Notes: generated by a model not told the origin, from the letters alone. 64,000 nt of DNA from Ectocarpus siliculosus (GCA_000310025.1 FN648515.1:44273-108272), one strand, 5' to 3'; counted from the first letter of the stretch, positions 34,491 through 45,304 are shown. A program made the numbers and translations.

Positions 34491-34937
34491 CATGTTCGTT
34501 GGGATTGCTAGTACAGCAGTAGAGGTGTTGTGCAACAGTTGGGAACACCTTGGCGCCAGAACTCTGTGATTGCAGCTGGCATGCTTTGTAGAGGTGGGGT
34601 TTGGGTTGTGTTTTTCTCAGCAGTGGTAGACACCCGGCCTTCTTCGGCCAGGTATAAGTAGAGTCCTTCGTCGCAATGCCGGCCCTCTTCTACCGGTATT
34701 CCTACCGTTTGTTCGTAGAGTCGAGATGTTTGTTGCTCTCGTGTCGGGTTGTAGGTATGGTAGTGCGTGTTTCAAAGGGAAAAAAAATCAACATAAATTA
34801 AACAGGCCATTGCGTTTGAGCACCGCCGTCCCCGGCCGAAGTACAGCAGTGGAGCCCACCATACAGGCCCACTGTACTACCGCATCTTTCATCGTGCCAA
34901 ACATGGACACCAGTCGCGGTATCCCGTCCAACCTCAC

Positions 34938-35350
34938 CCCAGGTATCGGAGCTATCGCACACTGTGCGATGACTACGATACCTGTGCGAAAATCGAATTA
35001 AATCATTTGAAACTCGTTTTTTTATCGCGCAGGAGTGCGTTATCTCCGATATGTGCGATAAAGACGATATGTGCGATGACTCCGACTATTACGGTAGTCG
35101 GAGAGTTGGCAACGGGTGCGATCGTTTTTTCTATTGTTTTTTCCTCGTTTTTTTTATCGCACCCCAGTGCCATCTCTCCGACCGGCGCCATCTCTCCGAC
35201 CCCGGTGCGGAAATGCAATTAAAACATTTCGTTTGGAATTTTCAAGGCATCCCGGTGCGATCTCTCCGACCGGTGCGATTACCGATGAAATAAATACACA
35301 CAACAGGTATTGCACCCCGGTGCGATCTCTCCGACCGGTGCGATCCCCGA
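34938..35350. repeat. GTGCGAT repeat, copy 3 and tandem CCGGTGCGATCTCTCCGACC units
   Basis: At 34938-34983 an imperfect hairpin (GGTATCGGAGCTATCGCACA against TGTGCGATGACTACGATACC) is followed by the direct copy of 32013. From 35165 several units of GTGC(G/C)ATCTCTCCGACCGG follow, at about 35168, 35184, 35254 and 35322, some with CGATGAAAT. The block looks like subterminal repeats of a transposon family. Confidence 0.6.
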
Positions 35351-35561
35351 TGAAATGCACACAGGTGTTGTTTGCACGCAGCCCGGTGCCATCTCCCCGA
35401 CCGCTGCCGTAGTATTGATTGGTAGGCACCAGTGTAGGTACCCACGCACGCACACGGTCTCTGCACACACACGCATATCTGAGCCGGAAAGAAGGCAGCG
35501 AAATACACATACGTACCCCGAAAAAGCGGCGGAATAGCGCAAACAAAAAAAAAACTAGACG

Positions 35562-35819
35562 ATGCCAGTGCGTGCCGTGTCAGAGGGTGCAGGTAGTGCT
35601 TCCTCACAGACCGGTGGCAGTACTGCTGGTGGTGGTGCTGGTGCTGCTGATGCTGCTGCAGCCGCTTCCGCAGCAGCTCCTGCAGCAGCTCCTTCAGCTT
35701 CGGCGGCGGACCCGTTAACCTACAAGCTTCGGCCTACCCGGTTTACCCAACACGCTAGCGTTAACGACTTTGTCGAGGGTGATTGGGTAGCACCGATGGG
35801 CAGCGGCATGCGCGGCTGA
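35562..35819 (+). CDS. Ala/Gly-rich ORF, 85 codons, unrecognised
   Basis: The ATG at 35562 opens a frame with an Ala-rich low-complexity run from GCTGCT/GCAGCA repeats, then PLTYKLRPTRFTQHASVNDF and GDWVAP, ending at a TGA (35817-35819) followed in frame by more open codons. A broadly similar Ala/Pro-rich piece lies at 60865-61000. Either could be the start of a mobile-element ORF. I have no function to propose. Confidence 0.3.
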   Translation: MPVRAVSEGAGSASSQTGGSTAGGGAGAADAAAAASAAAPAAAPSASAADPLTYKLRPTRFTQHASVNDFVEGDWVAPMGSGMRG

Positions 35820-37113
35820 CGACACCCAACCAGACGAAGAAGCCACCAACGGCGAGGGCCTGCACAGCAGTCAAGCACCCCCGAGACCTACAGCAGCGCC
35901 ATCGTCAGCTGCGCCCTGCCGTCTACTGGGGTTGTAGACATGAACAGGCACGTGATGACTTGTCAGTTTTGGACTGCTGTCATTATGTGTACACCCATGA
36001 GGTGATGCGGTACACCTACATAGTGCCGTCAGATCCTAAAACGCGGCATTATGCCGTGCGGTACTGCCGTCAAACGCCAACGCTTACTCCAACTCCACCT
36101 CCATCCGGCACTGCCGTCAAACTCTCTCCCCTACTCTTTCTCTAGTATAATCGCGGCAACACGCTGCGCGGTAATGCCGTCAAACGCCAACGCTTACTCA
36201 ATCAAAACGGGACAATACGTCGTGCGGTACTGCCGTCAAACTCCACCGCTCGGTCAAAGACCGACTACCTGTAGCAAATGGGTAGACCCAACCTAGGTTA
36301 CCAGTAAACCTCAAAAACTGATGCCAGTTTCGAAACTGATGATACGATGTGTGCGTGTAGCATGGTATTAGAAATAGTCTAGTATTGTGCGTAATGTAAT
36401 GCAGTGATTGGCGAGGTTTTGTGCTTTGTCTTCCTGACAGCCGTGCTGAGACCAACTTTCTCTCCCCGGCAACAGCGTGATCAACGTTTTATCTGGGCTC
36501 TTATTGGTAGCTACTTTTTGAGCAGCAGGTCTAGCCTGATCAAAAATGCGTGGTCAACGTTTTATCTGGACTCTCTTTGGGTAGCAGGTTGAACCTGATC
36601 AAAAACTTTTCATGTCTTGGTTGTGTCAGCGAGTACCAGAGACGTGTGAAGTCTCAGCGACGTGCAACATTGATTGGTACCTCCACCGTGTTGCAGATTA
36701 AACATCCACAATATTGACGAAACAAATATTGATATCCGAATATTGTTATAGGTTGTCTTGAGATTGCTGTTTGTTGTGAGATTGCGGTTCCAAGTTGTTA
36801 TGGTTTTGACTTAGGATTGATTACCCTATTGTTAGAACAGGAGCAGCGGCTGTAATGATATTTTGTAACAGAGGACTAATCAATCTCCGTTTCAGGATGA
36901 TATTCAGCTATTTTATTGAGTGGCAATGTCGCAGTGATCGGTACTTGCAGACAAACCATAAATCCTATCCCTGTTTGGGTGCGGTTCCCCTGGCAATTCT
37001 AGGTTGAGGTTCCCTAATGCAGAGGTTCTCCATCGATGGTGGCGTTGAGGTTCCCTAGTGCAGAGATTCCCCTTGGACTTTTGTGGGAAACGGTCCCCTA
37101 ATGCAGAGGTTCC
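35820..37113 (+). repeat. Clusters of short degenerate repeats
   Basis: Three clusters. At about 36058-36245, GCGGTACTGCCGTCAAAC-type units occur four times, some with GCCAACGCTTACTC. At 36477-36605, a ~65-bp unit with TCAACGTTTTATCTGG ... CCTGATCAAAAA is duplicated. At about 37009-37113, GGTTCCCTAATGCAGAGGTT-type phrases recur. No coding region is supported between them. Confidence 0.6.
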
Positions 37114-39611
37114 CTAATGCATTGCACCATTCCACAAGTAGGGTCCGACGACTTGGAAGTGTGCCTCGTTTGTTGTCTTTTCTGCAGCAGTCACTTCTGT
37201 GCACGGTATGTGATTCTCATCAGTAGTGCTGGTTTGTTCGGAACTAATCTGCCGCCATCTTCCCCTCCAAACGTGCGACCTGCCTTGCACCACCGCCGAG
37301 TCAATCCTCCGGGAGCGACAATTGTTCTTCCCCCACTTCAGGCGGACGCAAACATCCAAGCTCGAGTCGCGGCCAGCTGGAAAAAATGAAAGACGGAGGG
37401 CGACCGCGGCGAAGGCGTGCGAAATATCCGCTGGGGGGGGGAGAAACAATGGCTTGGGCAATGGGTTAAGCGCCGGAGCTTGATGCGCCGGCAAATGTAG
37501 GGTTTCGAATGTTATTGTTTTAGAATTGGACTGGTTATTGGTTGAATTGGATTTTGGCCTGGGTATTGGATTGGTTTCTAGCATTGGGATTGGCGAACGT
37601 CATTTTGGCATTGGATTTGATTTGGTTTTGGTGTTTCGTCGGGATTTATTTGCAGGAGGATTGTTTTTCTTGGGTCTCGACTGGATGAATATTGAAGATT
37701 GTTCCTTTGGTATGTGGTTCTGTCTCCAACCCCTTCTAAACTAGGGGGGCGGATCTCTAAGAGCAGGGGGGCACGATGTTCATTACCTACCTGTTGTAGC
37801 TAGATACAGTTGCTAGAGAGAACCAATAGGAATACTCGCGTATTTTCTGCGCAAATGATCTTCACGCTGAACGAATGTTTGGAGACGGATGTTGTTTGAT
37901 CGGAAATGTGAAAGTAGAGGATTCACACCATGCCCAGCTGCGTTACCTGCGAAGTGGGCATCCGCGAAACATGAAACATATACATTTACGAAATTTGTGT
38001 TGTCTTGGTAGGACTTGTAAGACGGATGGATTAATGCAATCGTAGCACAACGAAGGCGAATTTCTACGAATTAATCCGTGTTTTGGAACGTGAACGAGGA
38101 GGAGTCTAACAGATAGGTTTGGTTCAATGTATTCTTTAATGCTTTGAGTTGTGCGGGGGACATGAGTACTTTGCGGGTGTCGTTGCGGCGAAGTGCTGAG
38201 GAAGGATGGACCAGAAGAAGAGCGTTTTGGAGAGAAGGAATGAAGGCGATGAGACAAGACGTTGTGGATTCAGGAACATTTGCATAATCGAGTTCTTGGA
38301 TATTCGTTTGTCATGGAGGAGAAGGATCTACGGGTTGGGTCGTAATTGGAATTATCTTGGCTTGCCATATCATTACGATGCATACGAGCAGGGGGGCTGT
38401 AAGATATACTCCTAGCATAGTAAAGATGGGTGAGTATGGGACATGGTTCTACGGAGATTACAGTTGGTAGATTGCGGAGAAACAGGGTGTTGGAATACTC
38501 AATGTCAGTCATTAGAGTTTGCACTGCTGTAAACAACAGTAAGTAGGTACTCACCTAACGAGTATTACCGGAATAGTCTTCGGTATGTTGATTCAGTAAT
38601 CGGATCATTGTACACACCTACGGGTTAGTATACATTGCACCATAGAAGTATCTATGGTACATCGGACCATTGTCCTATAGGATATTCTAGAAACGTTGCC
38701 ATAGGTCGGAGTGACCGTCTATTACCGTGATCGGTACGTTGGAATAGCCCGTGTGTGTTTCCTTTCCGTGATGGCGGTGGATGGCTCGCCCCCGTGGTGC
38801 TCGCCCCCACTCGCTCACTTCTACGTCTCTTCTTCTTCTCCTTTCTCTCTTCTGACCTTTCGGCCAACTAAGCGCCAATTCAACCGTATCATCTGGTCTA
38901 CAACACAAGTGTACTTTGCAGTCACTCTGTGAGCCTCTGCACACTGTTACTACACAGTGGCCACTGCCAGGGATACACCTATCACAAAGGTTACATCCCA
39001 GCAGGTTATCAGCTCTTGTTACATCACAGCAAGGGGGAGCATCAACAGCAGCATCATCTGCACAAGCGTCGCGTACAGCCCAAGATCGGCACAACGCATC
39101 GAGTTCCGAAGAATCTACCGCTGGCCAGCACTTCTTCTTCGGGAAACGCGAGGACTTCCATCGAGTTCGTCGGCTTCATCCCCGACTTTATCTGGGTCGT
39201 CCATTTCACGTTCTACGCGCTTTGTAAGTTCTAAGCGTTCAACTAGCTACCCTCAACGTCTACCCGTCCATAGGGGGATCGTTATTCAGAGACATCGTAA
39301 TTTCTCCGCAATTTTTCGCGGCATTTTTCGAGAAGGAAAGACCTGAGTTCGACGGGACATCAGGTAAACGGTACACAAACCGTTAGTTCGGCAGGTTCTT
39401 CAGCAGCTTAGCCAAGATATAGGCACGCACACAAGAGACGCTTGCCACTACATCGGCATTCATCGCCGTCAGCACCACCATCGGCATTCATCACCGAGAA
39501 AATAAGGTACACGCAAATTAGCGGTACTTACGTCATACGCGGGACTGTCAACTGTTCACGCGATATTCAACACACGTCATCGACTCGTTCAACATTCGAG
39601 AAAGCAGCAGC
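37114..39611. other. Upstream flank of the Copia element; no certain gene or LTR
   Basis: ATTGG-type phrases repeat loosely at 37525-37635. Open frames at 38916-39346 are Ser- or His-rich on the plus strand and Cys-rich on the minus strand, but no family motif is convincing. I compared this flank with 44.9-46.1 kb by eye and found no long terminal repeat pair and no clear primer-binding site. Confidence 0.4.
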
Positions 39612-40583
39612 ATGGGAGATTCACCGTCTGCTAGCAACGGTATCGACTAGCTTATGAAAGCGGTCGGCAAATTCAACGGCACAGGCTTAGAAGTCTGGCG
39701 CCGCCACGCAGTCAGTGTTCTTAGTTCCAAAGACAAGGGCATTGCAGACATTCTGCGCGGGCGTCCCTGCCCAAAACCCCGCCTGGTTCAACAGCGCGGG
39801 CGTGGACGCTCACGCGATTCATCAGGCCGGTTCTCGCGTGAAGGCGAGTGCGGAACTACATCCGAGGACGACAAAACAGGTTCGGGAGTCATGGATACCA
39901 TCGCCGAAGAGCCAGAAGGCGGAAGCGGCGCCGGCGAAGCTGATGGTAGTGATAGCACCACCGCTGCAGGGACTCCGGGCTCCATCATGTGGGACATGGA
40001 TGAAAAGATCATCAATGCAGAAGACATACGCGGTTGGCATAATAGCAACCAGCACCTCTTCAACTTCTTACAGCTTCACATAAAAGGACCTGCGGCGAGC
40101 TACTTCCTTCAGTTCCACCCGGAGGACGGCATGCTACCGGATGGAATTGCAGCTTGGAATGGTTTGGTATTTAAGTACAAAAATTCGACCCGTATCAGAA
40201 AAATTCTTCTGCAGCAGGAACTAACTTACCGGGTTATGCCTTCTGGTCAAGACCCGGATGTATACTTCCAGGAGCTTTTTTCTCTTAGAAATGAGCTAAA
40301 AGTCATGGGAAAGATTGTTGATGATGACGAGATCTTTGGCATCATTCTGAACGGACTGCCTGAGGAATTTTCGCAAGTACGGGCAAATGCGGAATCGCAA
40401 CGTGATTACGATCTTCACGCGGCGATGGAAACCATGCGCAACATGTATGGTAACCGCACCGCTGCAAGCGGGCTTTCGCGCGCCACGAAGGGCCGTTCTT
40501 CTGCCATGACAGCAACAACGGCGTCTACTAAATTCTGCACTTATTGCAAGAAAAAAGGGCATACTGTGGAACAATGCTTCTGA
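39612..40583 (+). pseudogene. Copia gag (UBN2-type) with CCHC zinc knuckle
   Basis: The frame starts with ATG 39612 (MGDSPSASNGID), meets a TAG at 39648-39650, and continues LMKAVGKFNGTGLEVWRRHA, the usual gag opening. The first ATG after the stop is 39654 (309 codons). The body contains FQELFSLRNELKVMG and the typical helices. It closes with CTYCKKKGHTVEQC, a complete CX2CX4HX4C knuckle at about 40535-40577, and then TGA (40581-40583). The same frame stays open after the TGA for about 280 codons into protease, so gag and protease were originally one frame. Gag forms the particle that packages the element RNA. Confidence 0.82.
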
Positions 40584-41429
40584 AAAAACAAGAAATCAGC
40601 GGGAAACGCTCCCGGTGGTAGGAAGGGAGACTGGTGCACTCTTCACAGAACTTCACTTCACGATAATTCTACTTGTCGTGAACAACAACAAAACCGGAAC
40701 AACGGCGGCGGCGGCGGCTTCAAGACCAGTCGTCAGCAGCACGGACGCCACCATGGTCATCGCAACCAAGGACACCGGTACAACAACGGCGATCAGCAAG
40801 GCGGACAGGACCGCCAGTACAACAACAACGCCCCGGGCGGACAAAACCGTCACAGCAGCAACTACAACAACAATGCAAATCATGGCTACGCTAACCATGC
40901 GTCATCTGCTCCTTCATCTACAACTATTGTACAAAGCTACTATCCAGCCGGCCTGCAAGCTCCCGGCTCAACAACTGCTCTATCTGCTCCATCGCCTCCT
41001 GCGGGAGTCGGTTATTCCTTCGTCGCAGCGAGCAAAGCCCCGGCGACCACTTTCACCATGACAGTTGACACCGGTGCCTCCAGCCACTTCATCGACGTCG
41101 AGCTACGGCCGGAGGTCGTCCATCGTATGATCGAGTACATCAAGATCGACCCCCTGCTCGTCATCAACGTCGCCGGTCAAGGACAGCTCCACGGAACAGC
41201 TAAAGGAGCCATCCACGTCACCGTCTCCGACCAACACGACGTTCAGCGCTCCGTCCGCCTTCCGTTCATCTGCGTCCCTAAGCTTGGGCGTCACCTGTTT
41301 TCAGGGGGTACGGCGGTCAAACAAGGAGTGTCAGTACACTTCGGGCGATCATCATTCATCGACATGGGAGATTTTCAAATACCCATTCGGACGGACACCG
41401 CTTGTGATACGCTTTATTTATCACTTTGA
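40584..41429 (+). pseudogene. Copia gag-protease linker and aspartic protease
   Basis: In frame with gag after its TGA. WCTLHRTSLHDNSTC at about 40632 is the 'W-C..H....H....C' motif found before protease in Copia proteins. A long Asn/Gln/Gly-rich linker follows. The protease active site DTGASSHFID begins at 41067, and its body runs to GDFQIPIRTD. The frame ends at TGA 41427-41429, directly after CTT. The integrase frame overlaps in +1. The protease would cleave the Gag-Pol polyprotein. Confidence 0.78.
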
Positions 41430-44274
41430 TTTAGTTATGGCACCAGGCGGCGTCAAGGCACACCATGCATTCACCACAATATCTGGGTTGGATGTTCCGC
41501 CGGAAAGCGCGAACATAGTGTCTATCACGGCATCTCCTGCTTCGGAGACAGCAGCTGGCGCAACAACGGCATCATCCAAGACAACCGCCTACGCGGCGGC
41601 TGCTTCATCAACGGCCTCAGCCAACACTTGGCATCAACCGCTGGGACACCCCAACGTTCAAATTCTCGAACGACTCGCACGCATCGACGGCAGTGGAGTT
41701 CAACTACGCGATTCATTTTCAGCGTGCAGCACCTGCATGATCAACAAAAGCTCGCAACAAAATCATCCCAAGACCGCGAACACGGACGGTACCATCGAGC
41801 GTCTACAGCTTGTTAGCACGGACCTCCTCGGCCCCATCACGCCAAGTGCTATTGGGGGCTACAACTACATGGCGAAGTTTACCGATCATCTCAGTCGGCT
41901 TAAAGCGGTCTACTTCATAGCCAAGAAAAGCGATGCTCTGTCGTCGCTCATTAACTACGTCCAAGAGATTGCAATTCCGCTCGGACTGCGGGTGCAGCGT
42001 CTACACTCGGACAACGGGGGAGAATATGTCAACAGCGAATTTCGGCGCTATTGCAAAAACACCGGCATCATTCAGCAGTTCACTTCGCCGCACACGTCGC
42101 AACAAAATGGCATCTCGGAACGTGATGGCAGAACCATCATGAACATGACCCGTTGTCTCCTGAATGAGCCTGGTCTCCCCAAGCATCTGTGGGGGGAAAT
42201 CGCAGCTACTTCGGTGTTCCTCATCAACCGTCTACCGCACAAGGCACTCAAGGGGGACACGCCGTACTTTCGCATTTTCGGCAAACAGGCGAATCTTTCG
42301 TTTCTGCGAATCATAGGCTCGCGCGCCTTCGTCCATGTTGAAGGTCATACTACCAAGCTGCAGCCAAAGGCGTGGGAAGGAGTTCTGGTCGGCTACAACG
42401 ACGACAGCCCTACTTTTCGCATCTACGACAGGGCAACAGAGCGAATCATAAGCTCTCGCAACGTCACGTTCATCGAGCAGCCTGTTGGTCTACCAATCGA
42501 AGACACATCATCAGAGGATTTCGAGATAGACCAAGAATTCGACTCGGCAGAGGTGGAGAACATCAACGACGGCATTACTCTCTTGGATCAAGGCGACACA
42601 GCACGCACCAACGTCCAGCATCAACAAAGTGCTAAGATCAGGTCTCGTCTGCGGTCATCCGGACCAGCTCAACTTCCGCAGCCCAAAAGAAGCAACACAA
42701 GGCAAGCTAGGGCTCTGCATCAACTCAACATGGCCCACATTCCTCAACAAATGCTCCACTCCTACACCGAGTATATCGGTACGGTCGGCATCGACAATGT
42801 TCTTCCTCCAGCAGCAGTTGAAGCTCCAAACACCTTTAAGCAGGCAATGAACTCACCGCAAGCAACTCAATGGGAGAAAGCCATGATCAAGGAGCTCTCC
42901 AGCCTGGACGACCATGAGGTGGCTGACCTCATTCCTTTCTCCTCGGTTCCCGCCGGCTACGCCATCATCGGTACACGCTGGGTTTATCGAGTCCAAATGG
43001 ACGGACGTTTCAAGGCACGAGTCGTTGTTCAAGGTTGGGCTCAGCAACATGGCATCGACTGCTTCACAACATTTGCACCTGTGTGCAGGATCGGGAGCCA
43101 GCGTCTACTGCTTGCCATTGCTACATCACAAGGGTGGCCTGTGATTGCAATGGACGTCCAGACGGCATTTCTAAACGGAATTTTGTCGGAAGACGTTTAC
43201 ACCTACCAGGCGCCAGGTTTCGAGAAGCTCGACAGCATCACTGGAAAGCCACTTATTTGGAAGCTGAAGAAGAGCCTCTACGGACTACGTCAGTCTCCAA
43301 GCGTGTGGAATCTCACGATCGACCAAGATCTTCGCCGCAAGGGATTCACTTCCACGGCATCCGACCCATGCGTATACACTAAGGGGAGCGGCTACAACTA
43401 CGTCATGCTCACTCTTTTCGTCGACGATATCTTGCTCACTGGACCTTCGAACAAAGTCCTTCAAGAAACTCGTCATGATCTACAAGAATCGTTCGCCATG
43501 ACTGATCTTGGGCAAGCAACCCAAATCCTTGGCATCGACATCAAGCAGGATCTTACCAACGGCACCATCACACTTAGCCAGAAGAAGGATACACTTTCTG
43601 TTCTCAAGCGTTTCAAGATGGACACGTGCAACCCTGTGCACACCCCGGGTACAGGGCAGGACCTCAACGTATCTACTGAGGACAGCACTTTGCTTTCTGA
43701 GACAGGAAAAAAGGACTTGGGGAGCCTGATCTTCTTGATCAACTGTACCAGGTACGACATCGCCTTCGCGACCATGCAAGCAGCTCGGAGCATGTCAAAC
43801 CCCACGGCGCTGGACTTGGCCAACGCCAAGCGCATTTTGCGCTATCTGAAGAAAAAGCCTGGATTGGAGCTAACGTACAAGAAGGACAGCAACTTCCAAC
43901 TAACGTGCTTTTCGGACGCATCATATGCTACGACGGAGGGTTGCAAGTCTGTTACAGGCTCGATGATACTTCTTAGCGGTGGGCCGATCCATTTCGGGAG
44001 TCAAGTTCAGAGGATCATCGCGCAAAGAACATCCGAGTCCGAGATCATCGCTCTGAACAGCGTCGCAAAGCACGGCGTCTACTTCGCTTCAATGCTGGGG
44101 GAGTTAGGTTGGGACCAGCGTACCTTCAAGCTGCTGACGGACAATCGAAGCCTCGTCCGGGAACCATTCCTCAAGGTCGCGCCACATAGCTGTTCGCTAC
44201 TCTGCTCTCCGCGAGTGGGTGCAGGACGGCCGACTCCAGCTGGACTTCGTGGCCTCCATCAACATGCTGGCTGA
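41284..44274 (+). CDS. Copia integrase-reverse transcriptase-RNase H polyprotein
   Basis: A 996-codon frame; the true start is probably by frameshift rather than at its first codon. Integrase: HHCC zinc site (WHQPLGHPN at 41629, CSTC near 41745), then D in VSTDLLGPI, D in LHSDNGGEY and E in NGISERDGRT. Reverse transcriptase: WVYRVQMDGRFKARVVVQGW, VIAMDVQTAFLNG, LKKSLYGLRQSP and the catalytic box LFVDDILL near 43414-43431 (Copia usually has YVDD). RNase H: CFSDASYATTEGCKSVTGS and TSESEIIALNSVAKH ending in LLTDNRSL. The last ~30 codons of this frame are out of register. The right continuation (HIAVRYSALREWVQDGRLQL ...) lies in the next frame from about 44183 to a TAA at 44342-44344. Confidence 0.85.
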   Translation: MGVTCFQGVRRSNKECQYTSGDHHSSTWEIFKYPFGRTPLVIRFIYHFDLVMAPGGVKAHHAFTTISGLDVPPESANIVSITASPASETAAGATTASSKTTAYAAAASSTASANTWHQPLGHPNVQILERLARIDGSGVQLRDSFSACSTCMINKSSQQNHPKTANTDGTIERLQLVSTDLLGPITPSAIGGYNYMAKFTDHLSRLKAVYFIAKKSDALSSLINYVQEIAIPLGLRVQRLHSDNGGEYVNSEFRRYCKNTGIIQQFTSPHTSQQNGISERDGRTIMNMTRCLLNEPGLPKHLWGEIAATSVFLINRLPHKALKGDTPYFRIFGKQANLSFLRIIGSRAFVHVEGHTTKLQPKAWEGVLVGYNDDSPTFRIYDRATERIISSRNVTFIEQPVGLPIEDTSSEDFEIDQEFDSAEVENINDGITLLDQGDTARTNVQHQQSAKIRSRLRSSGPAQLPQPKRSNTRQARALHQLNMAHIPQQMLHSYTEYIGTVGIDNVLPPAAVEAPNTFKQAMNSPQATQWEKAMIKELSSLDDHEVADLIPFSSVPAGYAIIGTRWVYRVQMDGRFKARVVVQGWAQQHGIDCFTTFAPVCRIGSQRLLLAIATSQGWPVIAMDVQTAFLNGILSEDVYTYQAPGFEKLDSITGKPLIWKLKKSLYGLRQSPSVWNLTIDQDLRRKGFTSTASDPCVYTKGSGYNYVMLTLFVDDILLTGPSNKVLQETRHDLQESFAMTDLGQATQILGIDIKQDLTNGTITLSQKKDTLSVLKRFKMDTCNPVHTPGTGQDLNVSTEDSTLLSETGKKDLGSLIFLINCTRYDIAFATMQAARSMSNPTALDLANAKRILRYLKKKPGLELTYKKDSNFQLTCFSDASYATTEGCKSVTGSMILLSGGPIHFGSQVQRIIAQRTSESEIIALNSVAKHGVYFASMLGELGWDQRTFKLLTDNRSLVREPFLKVAPHSCSLLCSPRVGAGRPTPAGLRGLHQHAG

Positions 44275-44650
44275 CATCTGCACCAAGCACTGTGTGCGAG
44301 AAATCTTGGAGTCGTTCATTTCCCAGATTTCCAACTTCAACTAAAAACGCCTTACGTCATCATCTACGGGGGCCTGCAAACTGGAGTGGTTCTCCAAAAG
44401 CAACCAATTTCGCCGCATCGGGAACATGTCGAGACAGCGCATCGCCCCGAACCATCCGGGAACACGCTGTGGGGGAGTACACCATCTTCCCGGCTGCACC
44501 TTCTTCCCGACCAGCGTGCATTCCACCGACGGTATATCGTGCAAACGATGAACGCAAGCACGCGATCCGCGCGCACCCTCACACAACCACTTCTCAATCA
44601 ACCCTCTTCATCTTCATCACCACATCTTCAAAACCCGCTACATCATCATC

Positions 44651-45304
44651 ATGGACACCTCATGTTCTCCTGCTTCTTCCAACTACCAAGGTCGCTACCC
44701 AAGCCGCAACAACCTTGCCTCACGTGGTCGCCAACAACGCCGAAACAATCCTGCACCACGCGGTCACCAACACCGCAGCAACGGCCACAGCGCACGACCT
44801 CGTCAACAGCATCAGCCTCGCCAGGCCAGCAACGGCCACAGAGCACGACTTCGCCAGCAGCGTCAACTTCGACAGGACAGCAACGACCCGCCTCGACAAT
44901 ATGTTTTCAGGGCTATCAGGGTGAACGACCCGGACATTCTTCAGCAGCAGCAGCGGTCGTCGCCACCGGTCCGCATTTTTTGGCCCGGTGAGGATCTTAT
45001 GGGAGTTTTCCTAGGTCCTAGATACCGGCATTTCAAAGATGTACAAGTTCGGGGACAGTCTCGCGCAGACCGATTTTCAATGGTGCGGAAACTGCGCAGC
45101 CTGGATTTTCTGGATGGAGATGCATATCCTGTAGTCAAGGCCTTCATCGAGTCGCTGCCACATCTCTTCCTAAGGGAAGGCATACTTTTCATCATGGACA
45201 TCCGCGTCTACAACTTCCTCCTGGTTGGATGGGCAAAGGATGGAACCTTTGACTACATGATAAGTAGTCGAGTGTACGAAGATGTTTTAGACAAAAGAGA
45301 ATAA
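44651..45304 (+). CDS. Extra ORF downstream of Copia pol, 217 codons, unrecognised
   Basis: The ATG at 44651 opens a frame with an Arg/Gln/Asn-rich first half (about residues 1-85). It includes a ~51-bp tandem duplication coding RQQ...SNGHRAR-type units. The second half looks globular: IFWPGEDLMGVFLGPRYRHF, KLRSLDFLDGDAYPVVKAF and VYNFLLVGWAKDGTFDYMIS. It ends in TAA at 45302-45304. The alternative frames are low in complexity. It sits 307 bases after the pol stop on the same strand, so it may be a third ORF of the element, perhaps a captured gene. I recognise no family. The basic first half could bind nucleic acid, which is an inference. Confidence 0.5.
   Translation: MDTSCSPASSNYQGRYPSRNNLASRGRQQRRNNPAPRGHQHRSNGHSARPRQQHQPRQASNGHRARLRQQRQLRQDSNDPPRQYVFRAIRVNDPDILQQQQRSSPPVRIFWPGEDLMGVFLGPRYRHFKDVQVRGQSRADRFSMVRKLRSLDFLDGDAYPVVKAFIESLPHLFLREGILFIMDIRVYNFLLVGWAKDGTFDYMISSRVYEDVLDKRE

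Larger units (their letters stand above)
39612..44344 (+). mobile_element. Ty1/Copia LTR-retrotransposon coding region (internal part)
   Basis: The order is gag, protease, integrase, reverse transcriptase, RNase H, which defines Copia. The reading frame is one long gag-pol with four breaks: TAG at 39648, TGA at 40581, a +1 shift at or before 41427 and a +1 shift near 44180. All signature motifs survive. LTRs, the primer-binding site and the polypurine tract could not be identified, so the element borders are unknown. An additional ORF at 44651-45304 may belong to it. Confidence 0.85.

Noticed and set aside
38687-39240. A second gag-like zinc-finger gene on the minus strand upstream of Copia (Cys-rich frame)
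   Set aside because: The cysteine spacing does not match CX2CX4HX4C, and the opposite strand is equally open and His-rich. Nothing decides between them.
44292-44924. 210-codon ORF overlapping the end of Copia pol
   Set aside because: It is Thr/Ala/Ser low complexity in a frame shifted from both the RNase H tail and the better ORF at 44651.
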